NCBI GenBank assembly: GCA_023389855.1
Contig: JAEWDZ010000004.1
Location: 496,001 to 560,000 of the forward strand
From: Bacteroidota bacterium
GTDB taxonomy: Bacteria; Bacteroidota; Bacteroidia; Bacteroidales; Porphyromonadaceae
DNA length: 64,000 bases
Direction: 5' to 3'
Shown piece by piece: positions 7,196 to 16,113 of this stretch; the first letter of the stretch is position 1; each line of letters begins with the position of its first letter. The notes below the pieces were generated by a model. That model was not told the origin of the DNA. It saw nothing but the letters and a program-made list of their open reading frames with translations, and made no database searches. The translations under genes and the position numbers were made by a program.

Positions 7196-10087
7196 TTAGT
7201 TATTGTTATTTTCTTTGAGTTCATTAAAGAAGGCCTCACATTCGCACATGGTAGACAGCAGATTCCGATCTCCAAAGCCATTATCAAGCCTACTCACATT
7301 AATCCAGAATTTATTCTCTTCCAGATAAGGCAAGGGGAAAGCCGCTTTCTTACGGGAATACGAATGCTGCCATTCATCCGAAACTACTTCATATTGCGGA
7401 TGAGGAGCATTTTTAAGGACATTATCTACAGCGTCGGCCGTACCGTCTGCAACTTCTTGTGCTTCCTTATATATACAGTCCATCACCTCTATAAAGCGGT
7501 CTAATTCTGCTTTCGATTCGCTTTCTGTAGGCTCTATCATCAAAGTCCCATGAACGGGAAATGAAAGTGTAGGTGCATGATAGCCAAAATCCATTAATCG
7601 CTTAGCCACGTCGCTTTCATCACATCCGGTCTTTTGCTTCAATGGACGGCAATCCAAAATAAGTTCATGTCCTACACGTCCGTTTTTACCCGTATAAACG
7701 ATACCATAGTTATCTTCAAAATGTTTCTTGAGATAATTGGCACTTAGAATAGCTGCAGCCGTTGCTTTCTTCAGACCTTCAACGCCGAGCATACGGATAT
7801 AGGCATACGTGATGCAAGCAATACCAGCACTTCCGTAGGGAGCCGCAGCGACTTGATTGTCACCCGATTCACAGGCGGCCACATGCTTAGGCAGATATGG
7901 CGCCAAATGCTCTCTTACAGCGATCGGTCCCATACCGGGGCCACCTCCACCGTGTGGGATAGCGAATGTCTTATGCAAGTTGAGGTGACATACATCCGCT
8001 CCGATAAAACCAGGATTTGTATAGCCCACCTGGGCATTCATGTTTGCGCCATCCATGTATACTTGCCCACCGCATTCGTGGATACGCTTGCATATATCCA
8101 CGATATTATCCTCAAATATTCCATGAGTAGATGGATAGGTGATCATGATAGCCGCCAGGCGATCTTTATATTGCTCTGTTTTAGCCATAAAGTCGTCCCA
8201 TGAAACATTACCTTTTTCATCAGTATCGACTATGACTGGAGTATAACCACATTGTACGGCACTTGCAGGATTAGTTCCGTGAGCAGATGCAGGCAAAATC
8301 ACTACATCTCGGTGGCCTTGGCCAGTAGCATTCAGATATGCACGAATGGTATTCAGCCCCGTATACTCACCAGAAGCCCCTGAGTTGGGCTGAAGAGAAG
8401 TAGCGTCAAAACCCGTAATTGTAGCCAAATACTGCTCAAGATTGGTAAGCATTTCGAGGTATCCCTCTACTTGCTCTTCTGGGGCATAAGGATGGATATT
8501 AGCAAAGGAGGGATTACTCAGCGGGAACAACTCTGAGGCAGCATTGAGTTTCATTGTACAAGAGCCCAGCGATATCATAGAATGCGCTAGCGAGATATCT
8601 TTGCGATCCAGGCGTTTTATATAACGCATAAGTTCTGTCTCGGTATGATACTTTTGGAATACCTCGTAAGATAGAAAAGCGCTCTTCCTAATGAAAGTAT
8701 CAGATATAAATGTTTTATTGCCACAGAGATCACTAAGCGTAGGGGCTTCTTTGCCCACGGCCTCAGCGAAAATATAGAGGAGTACATTCAGATCACTCTC
8801 GGTAGTCGTTTCGTCAAAACTAATACCTACCCGTTTCCCACATGGATAATAACGAAGATTTACTTTGCAGTCAAGTGCTATGGGACGGATTTTTTCACAC
8901 GTCACCTCATCTGGTAATGCAATAAAGAGTGTATCAAAGAAGTTTTCATTCAATTGCTGGTATCCTAAGGTTGCAATGGCCTCAGCAAAATGTCCCGCAG
9001 CAGCATGTACTCGATGTGCTATCTTTTTCAGACCGTCTGGTCCGTGGTATACAGCATAGAAGCTACTCATGGTAGCAAGTAAGGCTTGCGCTGTACAGAT
9101 ATTGCTAGTCGCCTTTTCACGCTTGATGTGCTGTTCACGCGTCTGCAATGCTAGACGGTAACCACTATGGCCATGAGTATCTTTAGTTAGCCCTACGATA
9201 CGACCAGGAATCTCGCGCTTATACTCCGTACGACAAGCGAGGTATCCCGCAGAAGGGCCTCCAAAATACATTGGAATACCGAAGCGTTGCGCACTACCAA
9301 AGACAATGTCAGCGCCCCACTCTCCAGGAGGAGTTAAAAGGACCAAGGACAAAAGATCGGCAGCGACAGCCACTTTTACTTCGTGGTCTGCAGCATGCTT
9401 CATGAAAGCATCATAGTTATTGACCCGACCAAGAGAATCTGGATACTGAATTATTGCACCGAAGAAACCATCTGAAAGATCAATCGTCTGGTAGTCACCT
9501 ACCACTAATTCCATTCCCTGTGCTGGCACTCTCGTTTGGATAACGGCCAAGGTGGAAGCAAAAAGGTGTTCATCGACAAAAAGCTTCTTCACGCCAGTTT
9601 TCTTTTGCGTCTTACTTCTCACATTGTAAAGAAGCATCGCTGCTTCAGCACCAGCCGTAGCCTCATCCAATAGCGAACAGTTGGTCAAGGGTAATCCGGT
9701 AAGATCTGTAATAACAGTTTGAAAGTTGAAAAGAGCTTCTAGACGTCCTTGGGAAATCTCCGCTTGATAGGGGGTATAAGATGTATACCAAACAGGATTT
9801 TCCAGCACATTACGTATAATCGGAGCAGGTGTCACACAGTCGTACCAGCCCTGTCCTAGATAGGAAGTATAGGGGGTGTTCTTGCTACCAAGTTCGGACA
9901 AGTGCTCTATGAGCTCTCTTTCACTCATAGGATCGGGAAGATCCAAATCTTCCTTCAGAAATATATTTTCGGGATAAACCTGATGCATCAGATCATCCAG
10001 CGATTGAGCGCCTACTACATTGAGCATTTCATTGACCTCAGCATCGGACAAGCCGATGTGGCGCGTAGAAAATTTCTCTGTATTCAT
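7196..10087 (-). CDS. gcvP: Glycine dehydrogenase (decarboxylating), P-protein, single chain
   Basis: P-protein decarboxylates glycine with pyridoxal phosphate and passes the aminomethyl group to lipoyl H-protein in the glycine cleavage system. The 963-residue product is the fused form: an N-terminal half starting with FSTRHIGLSDAEVNEML and a C-terminal half carrying the PLP lysine in HLNLHKTFAIPHGGGGPGMG (Lys706). The block LQPNSGASGEYTGL is also conserved. The gene lies 9 nt after an MBL-fold hydrolase gene and ends at a strong hairpin. The H and T proteins are not in the window. The pathway fits an amino-acid-fermenting organism. Confidence 0.97.
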   Translation of the reverse strand: MNTEKFSTRHIGLSDAEVNEMLNVVGAQSLDDLMHQVYPENIFLKEDLDLPDPMSERELIEHLSELGSKNTPYTSYLGQGWYDCVTPAPIIRNVLENPVWYTSYTPYQAEISQGRLEALFNFQTVITDLTGLPLTNCSLLDEATAGAEAAMLLYNVRSKTQKKTGVKKLFVDEHLFASTLAVIQTRVPAQGMELVVGDYQTIDLSDGFFGAIIQYPDSLGRVNNYDAFMKHAADHEVKVAVAADLLSLVLLTPPGEWGADIVFGSAQRFGIPMYFGGPSAGYLACRTEYKREIPGRIVGLTKDTHGHSGYRLALQTREQHIKREKATSNICTAQALLATMSSFYAVYHGPDGLKKIAHRVHAAAGHFAEAIATLGYQQLNENFFDTLFIALPDEVTCEKIRPIALDCKVNLRYYPCGKRVGISFDETTTESDLNVLLYIFAEAVGKEAPTLSDLCGNKTFISDTFIRKSAFLSYEVFQKYHTETELMRYIKRLDRKDISLAHSMISLGSCTMKLNAASELFPLSNPSFANIHPYAPEEQVEGYLEMLTNLEQYLATITGFDATSLQPNSGASGEYTGLNTIRAYLNATGQGHRDVVILPASAHGTNPASAVQCGYTPVIVDTDEKGNVSWDDFMAKTEQYKDRLAAIMITYPSTHGIFEDNIVDICKRIHECGGQVYMDGANMNAQVGYTNPGFIGADVCHLNLHKTFAIPHGGGGPGMGPIAVREHLAPYLPKHVAACESGDNQVAAAPYGSAGIACITYAYIRMLGVEGLKKATAAAILSANYLKKHFEDNYGIVYTGKNGRVGHELILDCRPLKQKTGCDESDVAKRLMDFGYHAPTLSFPVHGTLMIEPTESESKAELDRFIEVMDCIYKEAQEVADGTADAVDNVLKNAPHPQYEVVSDEWQHSYSRKKAAFPLPYLEENKFWINVSRLDNGFGDRNLLSTMCECEAFFNELKENNNN

Positions 10088-10096
10088 ATGAAAATT

Positions 10097-10747
10097 TTAA
10101 ACAGTATAAGGATTATTATATTTTTCAAAGCCTATCGTTGTCATGGGACCATGACCAGAGTATACAACAGTTTCTTCTGGGAGAGTATACAACTGCGTCG
10201 TGATACTCTGTATCAAACGATCATAATTGCCTCCAGGGAGATCTGTCCTTCCGATGCCCATACGAAAGAGCGCATCGCCAGAAACGACATAGTGGTCTGA
10301 TTCGTTGTAGAAGGCAATATGCGCAATACTGTGTCCTGGGACAAAGAGTACTTTTAGGCGACTCTCTCCGAAAACGATCTCTTCACCCGGTAAGATCGGA
10401 GCATAGCCAGGGTCTTTTCTCGCTTGATCTTCGGGCAGCATAAAGAGGCGTACCTGCTCATTGAAAGAGGGCATAAAATCGATTTCTTGAGGATGCGCTT
10501 GTGGTTGTAAGCCATACTTCTCCACTACATAAGGTACGCCCCATATATGATCAAAATGTAGGTGCGTAAGCACGAGGGCAACGGGCGTAGCATCGTATTG
10601 CTCCAATACACGGTCCATCGTTTGGAATTCGCTTCTATCCATACAGCCGGGATCGATGATAACGGCTTTTTTTGTAGCCTCATCTATGAGAAGATAGGTA
10701 TTTTCCTGAACGGGATTGAATATGAATGGTTTTACGATAGAAGACAT
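10097..10747 (-). CDS. MBL-fold metallo-hydrolase (glyoxalase II-like)
   Basis: The 216-residue product is a metallo-beta-lactamase-fold hydrolase. The metal motif THLHFDHIWG is at residues 61-70 (H62, H64, D66, H67), with later ligands in LFVPGHSIAHIAFY, VVSGDALFRMGIGR and VYSGHGPMTTIG. This arrangement is common in glyoxalase II-like thioesterases, but the C-terminal substrate domain of true glyoxalase II is missing, so the substrate is unknown. It is the middle gene of rsmG-MBL-gcvP with gaps of about 10 nt on both sides. No signal peptide is seen, so it should be cytoplasmic. Confidence 0.88.
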   Translation of the reverse strand: MSSIVKPFIFNPVQENTYLLIDEATKKAVIIDPGCMDRSEFQTMDRVLEQYDATPVALVLTHLHFDHIWGVPYVVEKYGLQPQAHPQEIDFMPSFNEQVRLFMLPEDQARKDPGYAPILPGEEIVFGESRLKVLFVPGHSIAHIAFYNESDHYVVSGDALFRMGIGRTDLPGGNYDRLIQSITTQLYTLPEETVVYSGHGPMTTIGFEKYNNPYTV

Positions 10748-10757
10748 ATCAAATCAG

Positions 10758-11414
10758 CTAATTTTTGAATCCAACAATTGGAAGATAGACGACTTTCTTA
10801 TCTTCGTAATAAGGCATGGGAAAGAGCTGCTCTAGAGGCTCTACCATCACTTTGTTTTTCGCAAAAGCTATTTCACCTTCGAGGTTGCCTCCCTTGAGAG
10901 CCAACAATCCATTAGGCAGAGCATTGAAACTATCTCTCAGTATCCATTTTTTTGTATAGTCAACAAGCTGCTGTAGAGGCATCGCCGCACGGCTAACCAC
11001 AAAATGGCAAGGACAGTTACAAGATTCTACTCGGCTGTTGACACAAGTAACATTAGCTAAGCCCAATTGGCCAACGATATCCTGGCATACTGCAATCTTT
11101 TTCTTGATACTATCAACCAAATAGAAGTGGCATTCAGGGAAAAGAATCGCCAAGGGAATACCAGGAAATCCGCCCCCAGTTCCAGCATCCATAATACGCG
11201 TGGAGGGGGCAAAGCGAATCAACGAAACGACCCCTACACTATGCAATATATGGTGTGGGTAGATATTATTGATATCTTTTCGCGATATCAGATTAATCTT
11301 GCTATTCCACTCCAAGTACAGATCCCCCAACTGCGAAAGTTGCGCTTTCTGCCTCGATGTAAGAGCAAGAAACAGCGAACTAATTTGTGCGATAGCAAAC
11401 TCTTTTTCGTTCAT
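10758..11414 (-). CDS. rsmG: 16S rRNA (guanine527-N7)-methyltransferase
   Basis: RsmG methylates G527 of 16S rRNA using S-adenosylmethionine. The product shows the RsmG pattern: YLEWNSKINLISRKD near residue 34, HHILHSVG, the SAM loop IMDAGTGGGFPGIPLAI, and VVSRAAMPLQQLVDYTKKW. Two ATGs are close together, at 11420 and 11414; the second has GAGG 8 nt upstream and gives 218 residues. A promoter box at 11435-11428 lies only 7 nt before the first ATG, so the transcript should have almost no leader, which also favours the second ATG. The gene heads the operon with the MBL hydrolase and gcvP. Confidence 0.94.
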   Translation of the reverse strand: MNEKEFAIAQISSLFLALTSRQKAQLSQLGDLYLEWNSKINLISRKDINNIYPHHILHSVGVVSLIRFAPSTRIMDAGTGGGFPGIPLAILFPECHFYLVDSIKKKIAVCQDIVGQLGLANVTCVNSRVESCNCPCHFVVSRAAMPLQQLVDYTKKWILRDSFNALPNGLLALKGGNLEGEIAFAKNKVMVEPLEQLFPMPYYEDKKVVYLPIVGFKN

Positions 11415-11427
11415 TTCCATTGCCTCG

Positions 11428-11435
11428 CAAAGATA
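11428..11435 (-). promoter_or_regulatory. Promoter -7 box of rsmG, almost touching the start codon
   Basis: TATCTTTG on the minus strand (11435-11428) matches TAnnTTTG. Transcription would start within about 0-4 nt of the first ATG (11420), so the mRNA is near-leaderless. No clear TTG is found at the usual upstream distance. Confidence 0.5.
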
Positions 11436-11533
11436 CTAAAACTTTTCAACATATCACTGACTTGTCTGCGGCTATGATTATTGTATTTCGTCTATATTTA
11501 TACTTCTGGCAATCGTTACTTCCAGCTCCCTGT

Positions 11534-11710
11534 TCACACGACACGACGTCTGCTATCTGGTGCTATCCGCTCTCCTTTTTTGTTACAATGGATATTTTCA
11601 TCGGTAGCGACAATTACGTTGATATCGGACATGGGAGAGACGTATACGAGTTCAAATTCCAATAGTCCATCCTGATCGTATCGCAGGTATAACTCTGCAC
11701 ATTTATGGCG
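11534..11710 (-). pseudogene. Possible decayed coding fragment
   Basis: On the minus strand a 58-codon open stretch translates to protein-like sequence (for example AELYLRYDQDGLLEFELVYV and MSDINVIVATDENIHCNKKG) ending in TGA at 11534. It has no start codon at its left end and three in-frame stops directly upstream (near 11711, 11720 and 11732), while another frame reads YLLIEFAKMGD just before it, as if a frameshift separates two parts. I do not recognise the family. This may be a remnant gene or chance. Confidence 0.25.
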
Positions 11711-11896
11711 TCACCCATTTTAGCAAATTCAATCAAAAGATACCAGCATTAGTCTCTCTCTTGAGGAGAAAGCCCCTCTTGTCATCGCTCGCACCTCGCT
11801 CCTACGTTGCCTATTGGCAGTTCCTTGACTACTCTTGGATACGATTGATCTTACGCTCCATAAGTTCTCCATACGGTGCGCAAAAGAAGTACAGCA

Positions 11897-11929
11897 TTGC
11901 ATATTTATCTGTTTTTTTTATTATCTTTG
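11897..11929 (+). promoter_or_regulatory. Promoter of the sppA-lpxK-thiL-mlaEF operon
   Basis: TTG at 11897-11899 is followed after 22 nt by TATCTTTG (11922-11929). The spacing is slightly long. The predicted leader to the sppA ATG at 12134 is about 200 nt. Confidence 0.5.
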
Positions 11930-12133
11930 CGAAAGAGTGTATTCCTTAAGTTTTTTGGCCATACACACGCCAAATAACTGCGATGAAGAGGAAATACCAA
12001 TTTCCTTACGAGCGAAGGTTATGGAGAAGACACCAAGAAAATGTTTTTTCTTACCATAGGTTCATCCCCATCCACCTTTCTTTATATAAGGTGTACACTA
12101 TATGACTGCAATTAAGTTTTTGTTTATATACTC

Positions 12134-13921
12134 ATGAAGAAGTTTTGGTCCACTTTTTTAGCTGCCCTATTGGCGGTCATTGCTGGTGGGATACTTTATG
12201 TGATCGCTATGTGCTTTGTCCTGATGTTTACGGTCTCTACTGTCATCTCTACCATCTCAAAGGAAGAAATCGGGAAAAGTTATATACCCGAAAAATCTAT
12301 TCTAAAATTAGATTTGCTGAGCATACACGAAACCGAGAACAAATCGCCCTTCGCCTTTCTCTTCCGTGACAGCGAAAAAAGCACTCCCGTGTCGCTTTCC
12401 GAACTGGTAGAAACCATCGAGCGTGCAGCCGACGACAAACGTATTCGTGGCATATACCTCAACACAGGTCTTACAGGTGCCGGCATGGCCAGTCTCAAAG
12501 AAGTACGCGAAGCCCTGGAAGAATTTAAGAAAAGCGGAAAGTGGATCCTTTCCTATGCCGACGTATACACCCAGAAAGGATACTATTTGAGCTCCGTTGC
12601 GGACAAGGTTTTCCTCAATCCTGTAGGCATGATGCAGATAGAGGGACTTTCTACCCAATCGCTGTTTTACAAAAATGCCCTTAAGAAATTGGGCGTAGAA
12701 ATGATGATCTTTAAAGTGGGTACCTACAAAGGAGCTGTGGAGCCCTACATGTTAGATGGTTTTAGCGATGCAAACCGCGAACAAATACAGTCGTTTATGA
12801 CTGGTCTTTGGGAAGAAATCGCGCAGACCGTCAGTAAAAGTCGCTCGATATCTGTAGCCGAATTCAACAACATCGCTACCACCACAACTTTTGCCCTCAG
12901 TGCGGAAGAACTTAAAACCAAGAAATTGATTGACGGCGCCCTCTACGAACGCCAAGTCAAAGAAGCCATGTGTAAGAAAATTGGTGTCGACGATACCGAT
13001 GACCTGCGCTTCATTGCTCCTTCGGACCTTGTACTCCCGATGAACAAGAAAAGCTCTTCTAAGTCGAAAAATAAGATTGCCGTTTATATCGCAGAAGGCA
13101 ATATCGCTCCAGCGACAACTGACTTCAGACAGCAGAGTGTAATCGACGAAAAAACGGCTCCAGAGTTACTCAAATTAGCTAATGACGATAATGTCAAAGC
13201 TGTCGTTCTACGTGTGAACTCCCCTGGGGGAAGTGCTTTTATTTCCGATCAGATATGGGATGCCGTTTGCTATATCAAAAGTAAAAAACCAATCGTCGTA
13301 TCAATGGGCGACTATGCCGCTAGTGGCGGATACTATATCAGCTGCGCAGCTAATTATATTTTTGCTGAGCCTGTAACTATTACAGGGTCCATCGGTATCT
13401 TCGGCATGTTCCCTAACCTGGCAGGTACGGCCGATAAGATAAGCCTCAACAGCGATGAAGTAAAAACACATGAAAATGCGGGTATGATGTCTAATCTTTT
13501 CCGTAGCCTCACCGACTACGAAAAAGCACAAATGCAGAAAAATATCGAACGCGGGTACGACACCTTTATTTCACGTGTAGCTCAAGGGCGTAAGATGAGT
13601 AAGGCTATGGTAGACTCCATAGGACAAGGTCGCGTATGGACGGGTAAACAGGCCATCGAAAGAAAACTCGTGGACGAACTAGGAGGACTCGACGAGGCCA
13701 TCGTAAAGGCGGCATCGCTGGCAGGAGTATCCAACTACAAAGTGATTTATAAGAACCGCTCTTCTAAGTCAAAATTTCTCGATCTTTTCATTGGCAATGT
13801 TTATCAAAAGATTGTGACGACAATACTCCCTCAAGAAGCTATCGATGCCATCGATGAATCGCATACGCTATATAACCAAGAAGGTTTACAAGCAATTTTC
13901 CCTTATGAACTGAAAAACTAA
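12134..13921 (+). CDS. sppA: Signal peptide peptidase SppA, 67K type
   Basis: SppA is a membrane-bound serine protease that degrades cleaved signal peptides. The 595-residue product has an N-terminal transmembrane helix (residues about 6-35, FWSTFLAALLAVIAGGILYV), then two tandem ClpP-like domains as in the long E. coli form. The likely catalytic dyad is Lys199 in GTYKGAVEPY of the first domain and Ser397 in DYAASGGYYIS of the second; the VNSPGGSAF oxyanion block is also present. It is the first gene of a plus-strand operon and is followed by lpxK after 36 nt. Confidence 0.95.
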   Translation: MKKFWSTFLAALLAVIAGGILYVIAMCFVLMFTVSTVISTISKEEIGKSYIPEKSILKLDLLSIHETENKSPFAFLFRDSEKSTPVSLSELVETIERAADDKRIRGIYLNTGLTGAGMASLKEVREALEEFKKSGKWILSYADVYTQKGYYLSSVADKVFLNPVGMMQIEGLSTQSLFYKNALKKLGVEMMIFKVGTYKGAVEPYMLDGFSDANREQIQSFMTGLWEEIAQTVSKSRSISVAEFNNIATTTTFALSAEELKTKKLIDGALYERQVKEAMCKKIGVDDTDDLRFIAPSDLVLPMNKKSSSKSKNKIAVYIAEGNIAPATTDFRQQSVIDEKTAPELLKLANDDNVKAVVLRVNSPGGSAFISDQIWDAVCYIKSKKPIVVSMGDYAASGGYYISCAANYIFAEPVTITGSIGIFGMFPNLAGTADKISLNSDEVKTHENAGMMSNLFRSLTDYEKAQMQKNIERGYDTFISRVAQGRKMSKAMVDSIGQGRVWTGKQAIERKLVDELGGLDEAIVKAASLAGVSNYKVIYKNRSSKSKFLDLFIGNVYQKIVTTILPQEAIDAIDESHTLYNQEGLQAIFPYELKN

Positions 13922-13957
13922 GCAGTTGAGCCTGTTCAGACCCTCATTTCTACCAGC

Positions 13958-15067
13958 ATGAAAATTCCTGATAGAAAAAATAAATTTTTAGTGCCTTTCT
14001 CCATACTCTACGGATGGGGAACGGCACTTAGAAATTGGGCCTATGACAAAGGCTGGAAAAAAAGCAAAGATTATGACATTCCCATCCTTTGCGTTGGGAA
14101 TATAGCCGCAGGAGGAACGGGGAAAACCCCTTTTGTAGCCTATCTACTGGAGAAACTTATTGCAAAAGGCTACCGTGTGGCGGTTGTCAGCCGTGGATAC
14201 AAAAGAAAAAGCAAGGGTTTGCAGATCGCCTCTGAAGAGAGCAGCGCAGCGCAATTAGGAGATGAGCCTTACCTACTGTACCGTCGCTATCCACAGGCCA
14301 TCATAGCGGTTGATGCCAATAGACAACGGGCAATTGACTTCCTTTCGGTTTTACCACGTGAAGAAAGACCCCACGTTATCATCATGGACGACGGCTATCA
14401 GCATAGATCTGTGACGCCGCACCTCTCTATATTGCTCACCCGGTACGACTGCCCGTACTACGAAGATCGCCTTCTCCCTTTAGGCGGTTTGCGTGAATCC
14501 CCTAAAAGCCGTCTTCGGGCCAAGATCGTGATAGTAACCAAGTGCCCGCCCTGTATATCTCCAATGGATATGAGGATCATGGATCGCAACTTAGATCTCT
14601 TTGCTCATCAGAAGATTTATTACATGAGCGCAGATGTACTCCCTCCTCGATCCGTTTTCTCATTGCCAGCCAACGCTCCGTCACTCACACTTTCCTCTCC
14701 TACAGTACTGTGCGCCGGTATCGCTTCGCCTCAGCACTTCTTTGAAGGGGCAAAAAAACATTTTACCCGCGTGGCCGAAGAATGCGCTTGGGCAGATCAT
14801 CATTTTTTTGACGATGAAGAGATCGATAAAATAAACGATTGGGCAGAAGATCATTTTATCATAACGACAGAAAAGGATGCTGTCCGACTTATAGACATGA
14901 AAGAGAGTCTTAGCGAAGAAGCGCGATCAAAAATCTATTATCTTCCCCTCAAAATAGCCTTCTTACGTCATGAAGAAGATACTTTCTTAGCCAATATTAC
15001 AGAAGAAATATCTTCAAAAATAAAGAATCAACCACTCACCAACAACTCGTTTAGCTCCAAAAAATAG
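13958..15067 (+). CDS. lpxK: Tetraacyldisaccharide 4'-kinase
   Basis: LpxK phosphorylates the 4' position of the lipid A disaccharide in the inner membrane. The 369-residue product shows the conserved start FLVPFSILYGWGTALRNWAY, the P-loop CVGNIAAGGTGKTPF at about residue 45-60, RGYKRKSKG, DEPYLLYRR and IIMDDGYQHRSV. The length is normal for Bacteroidota LpxK. It sits between sppA and thiL, 3 nt before thiL. Lipid phosphatase and Mla genes downstream make this a lipid-envelope region. Confidence 0.96.
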   Translation: MKIPDRKNKFLVPFSILYGWGTALRNWAYDKGWKKSKDYDIPILCVGNIAAGGTGKTPFVAYLLEKLIAKGYRVAVVSRGYKRKSKGLQIASEESSAAQLGDEPYLLYRRYPQAIIAVDANRQRAIDFLSVLPREERPHVIIMDDGYQHRSVTPHLSILLTRYDCPYYEDRLLPLGGLRESPKSRLRAKIVIVTKCPPCISPMDMRIMDRNLDLFAHQKIYYMSADVLPPRSVFSLPANAPSLTLSSPTVLCAGIASPQHFFEGAKKHFTRVAEECAWADHHFFDDEEIDKINDWAEDHFIITTEKDAVRLIDMKESLSEEARSKIYYLPLKIAFLRHEEDTFLANITEEISSKIKNQPLTNNSFSSKK

Positions 15068-15070
15068 CCT

Positions 15071-16108
15071 ATGCCTACCCCTCTGAGTAAATTTGGCGAA
15101 TTTGCCCTGATCGATCGCTTAACAAAAGATAATAAGACCGCCAATAGTAGTACTATTCATGCTATCGGTGACGACTGTGCTGTGATCGAAAGAAATGATG
15201 AGGAAGTAACGCTAATTACTACCGACCTTTTGCTCGAAGGTATTCATTTTGATCTCACCTATGCCCCCCTTCAGCACTTAGGATATAAAGCTGTAGCCGT
15301 GAACCTTTCCGACATCTACGCTATGAATGGAAAGCCGGAGCAAATCACTGTGTCGCTAGGGATTTCATCTAAACTCTCCGTAGAGCAAATAGAAGATCTA
15401 TACGAGGGCATCTATAGAGCCTGCGAACGTTATCAAGTAGACCTCATAGGAGGGGATACGAGCGCCTCCGTAAACGGACTTATGATTAGCATTACAGCCA
15501 TCGGAGTTGCTCAACGAGAAAAGGTAACCTATCGAAGTGGGGCCAAAATAAACGATCTAGTATGCGTCTCTGGCAATCTAGGTGCTGCCTACATGGGACT
15601 ACTACTCCTCGAGCGTGAAAAGAAAGTTTTTATGGACTGTCAAGATGCTTTTTTTCAACCCAAATTCGAGGGAAGAGAATATATCATAGAGCGACAACTC
15701 AAACCTGAGCCGCGTGCTGATGTCGTGGAATTGCTCCACAACCTGCAATTAACACCTACTGCGATGATCGATATATCCGACGGTCTTTCCAGTGAATTGC
15801 TGCACATCGCCAAAAAGAGCCATGTGGGCATATCCATCTACGAAGATAAATTGCCTATAGACTATGAGACCCACGCCCAAGCCGAAGAAATGAATATCAA
15901 TCCTCTGACAGCTGCTCTAAACGGAGGCGAAGACTATGAGCTGCTCTTCACACTGCCGCTATCTGCATACAATACGATCAGCCCTATTGAAGGGATACAA
16001 ATCATAGGCAAAGTAACCGATGAAGATAGTGGATGCAGGATAATCACACGAGGAGATGAGGAAATCAGCTTAGTAGCCCAAGGTTGGAACGCTACGGATG
16101 CGCTATAA
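15071..16108 (+). CDS. thiL: Thiamine-phosphate kinase
   Basis: ThiL phosphorylates thiamine monophosphate to thiamine pyrophosphate. The 345-residue product begins LSKFGEFALIDRLT as usual in Bacteroidota, then has IGDDCAVI, TTDLLLEGIHFDL, AVAVNLSDIYAMNG, LIGGDTSAS and, near the C-terminus, GGEDYELLFTL. These are the Asp-rich metal and ATP sites of the PurM-like kinase fold. It lies 3 nt after lpxK and about 5 nt before the likely mlaE start. Confidence 0.96.
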   Translation: MPTPLSKFGEFALIDRLTKDNKTANSSTIHAIGDDCAVIERNDEEVTLITTDLLLEGIHFDLTYAPLQHLGYKAVAVNLSDIYAMNGKPEQITVSLGISSKLSVEQIEDLYEGIYRACERYQVDLIGGDTSASVNGLMISITAIGVAQREKVTYRSGAKINDLVCVSGNLGAAYMGLLLLEREKKVFMDCQDAFFQPKFEGREYIIERQLKPEPRADVVELLHNLQLTPTAMIDISDGLSSELLHIAKKSHVGISIYEDKLPIDYETHAQAEEMNINPLTAALNGGEDYELLFTLPLSAYNTISPIEGIQIIGKVTDEDSGCRIITRGDEEISLVAQGWNATDAL

Positions 16109-16113
16109 ATGCC

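Larger units (their letters stand above)
11436..12133. other. Non-coding gap between rsmG and sppA
   Basis: About 700 bases between divergent genes hold no convincing intact gene. They contain the possible decayed fragment at 11534-11710 and a promoter at 11897-11929 facing sppA. The plus-strand frames here give peptides with no family features. Confidence 0.6.

Noticed and set aside
11420..11675. Plus-strand frames in the rsmG-sppA gap
   Set aside because: They overlap a minus-strand stretch that looks more like protein, and have no conserved pattern.
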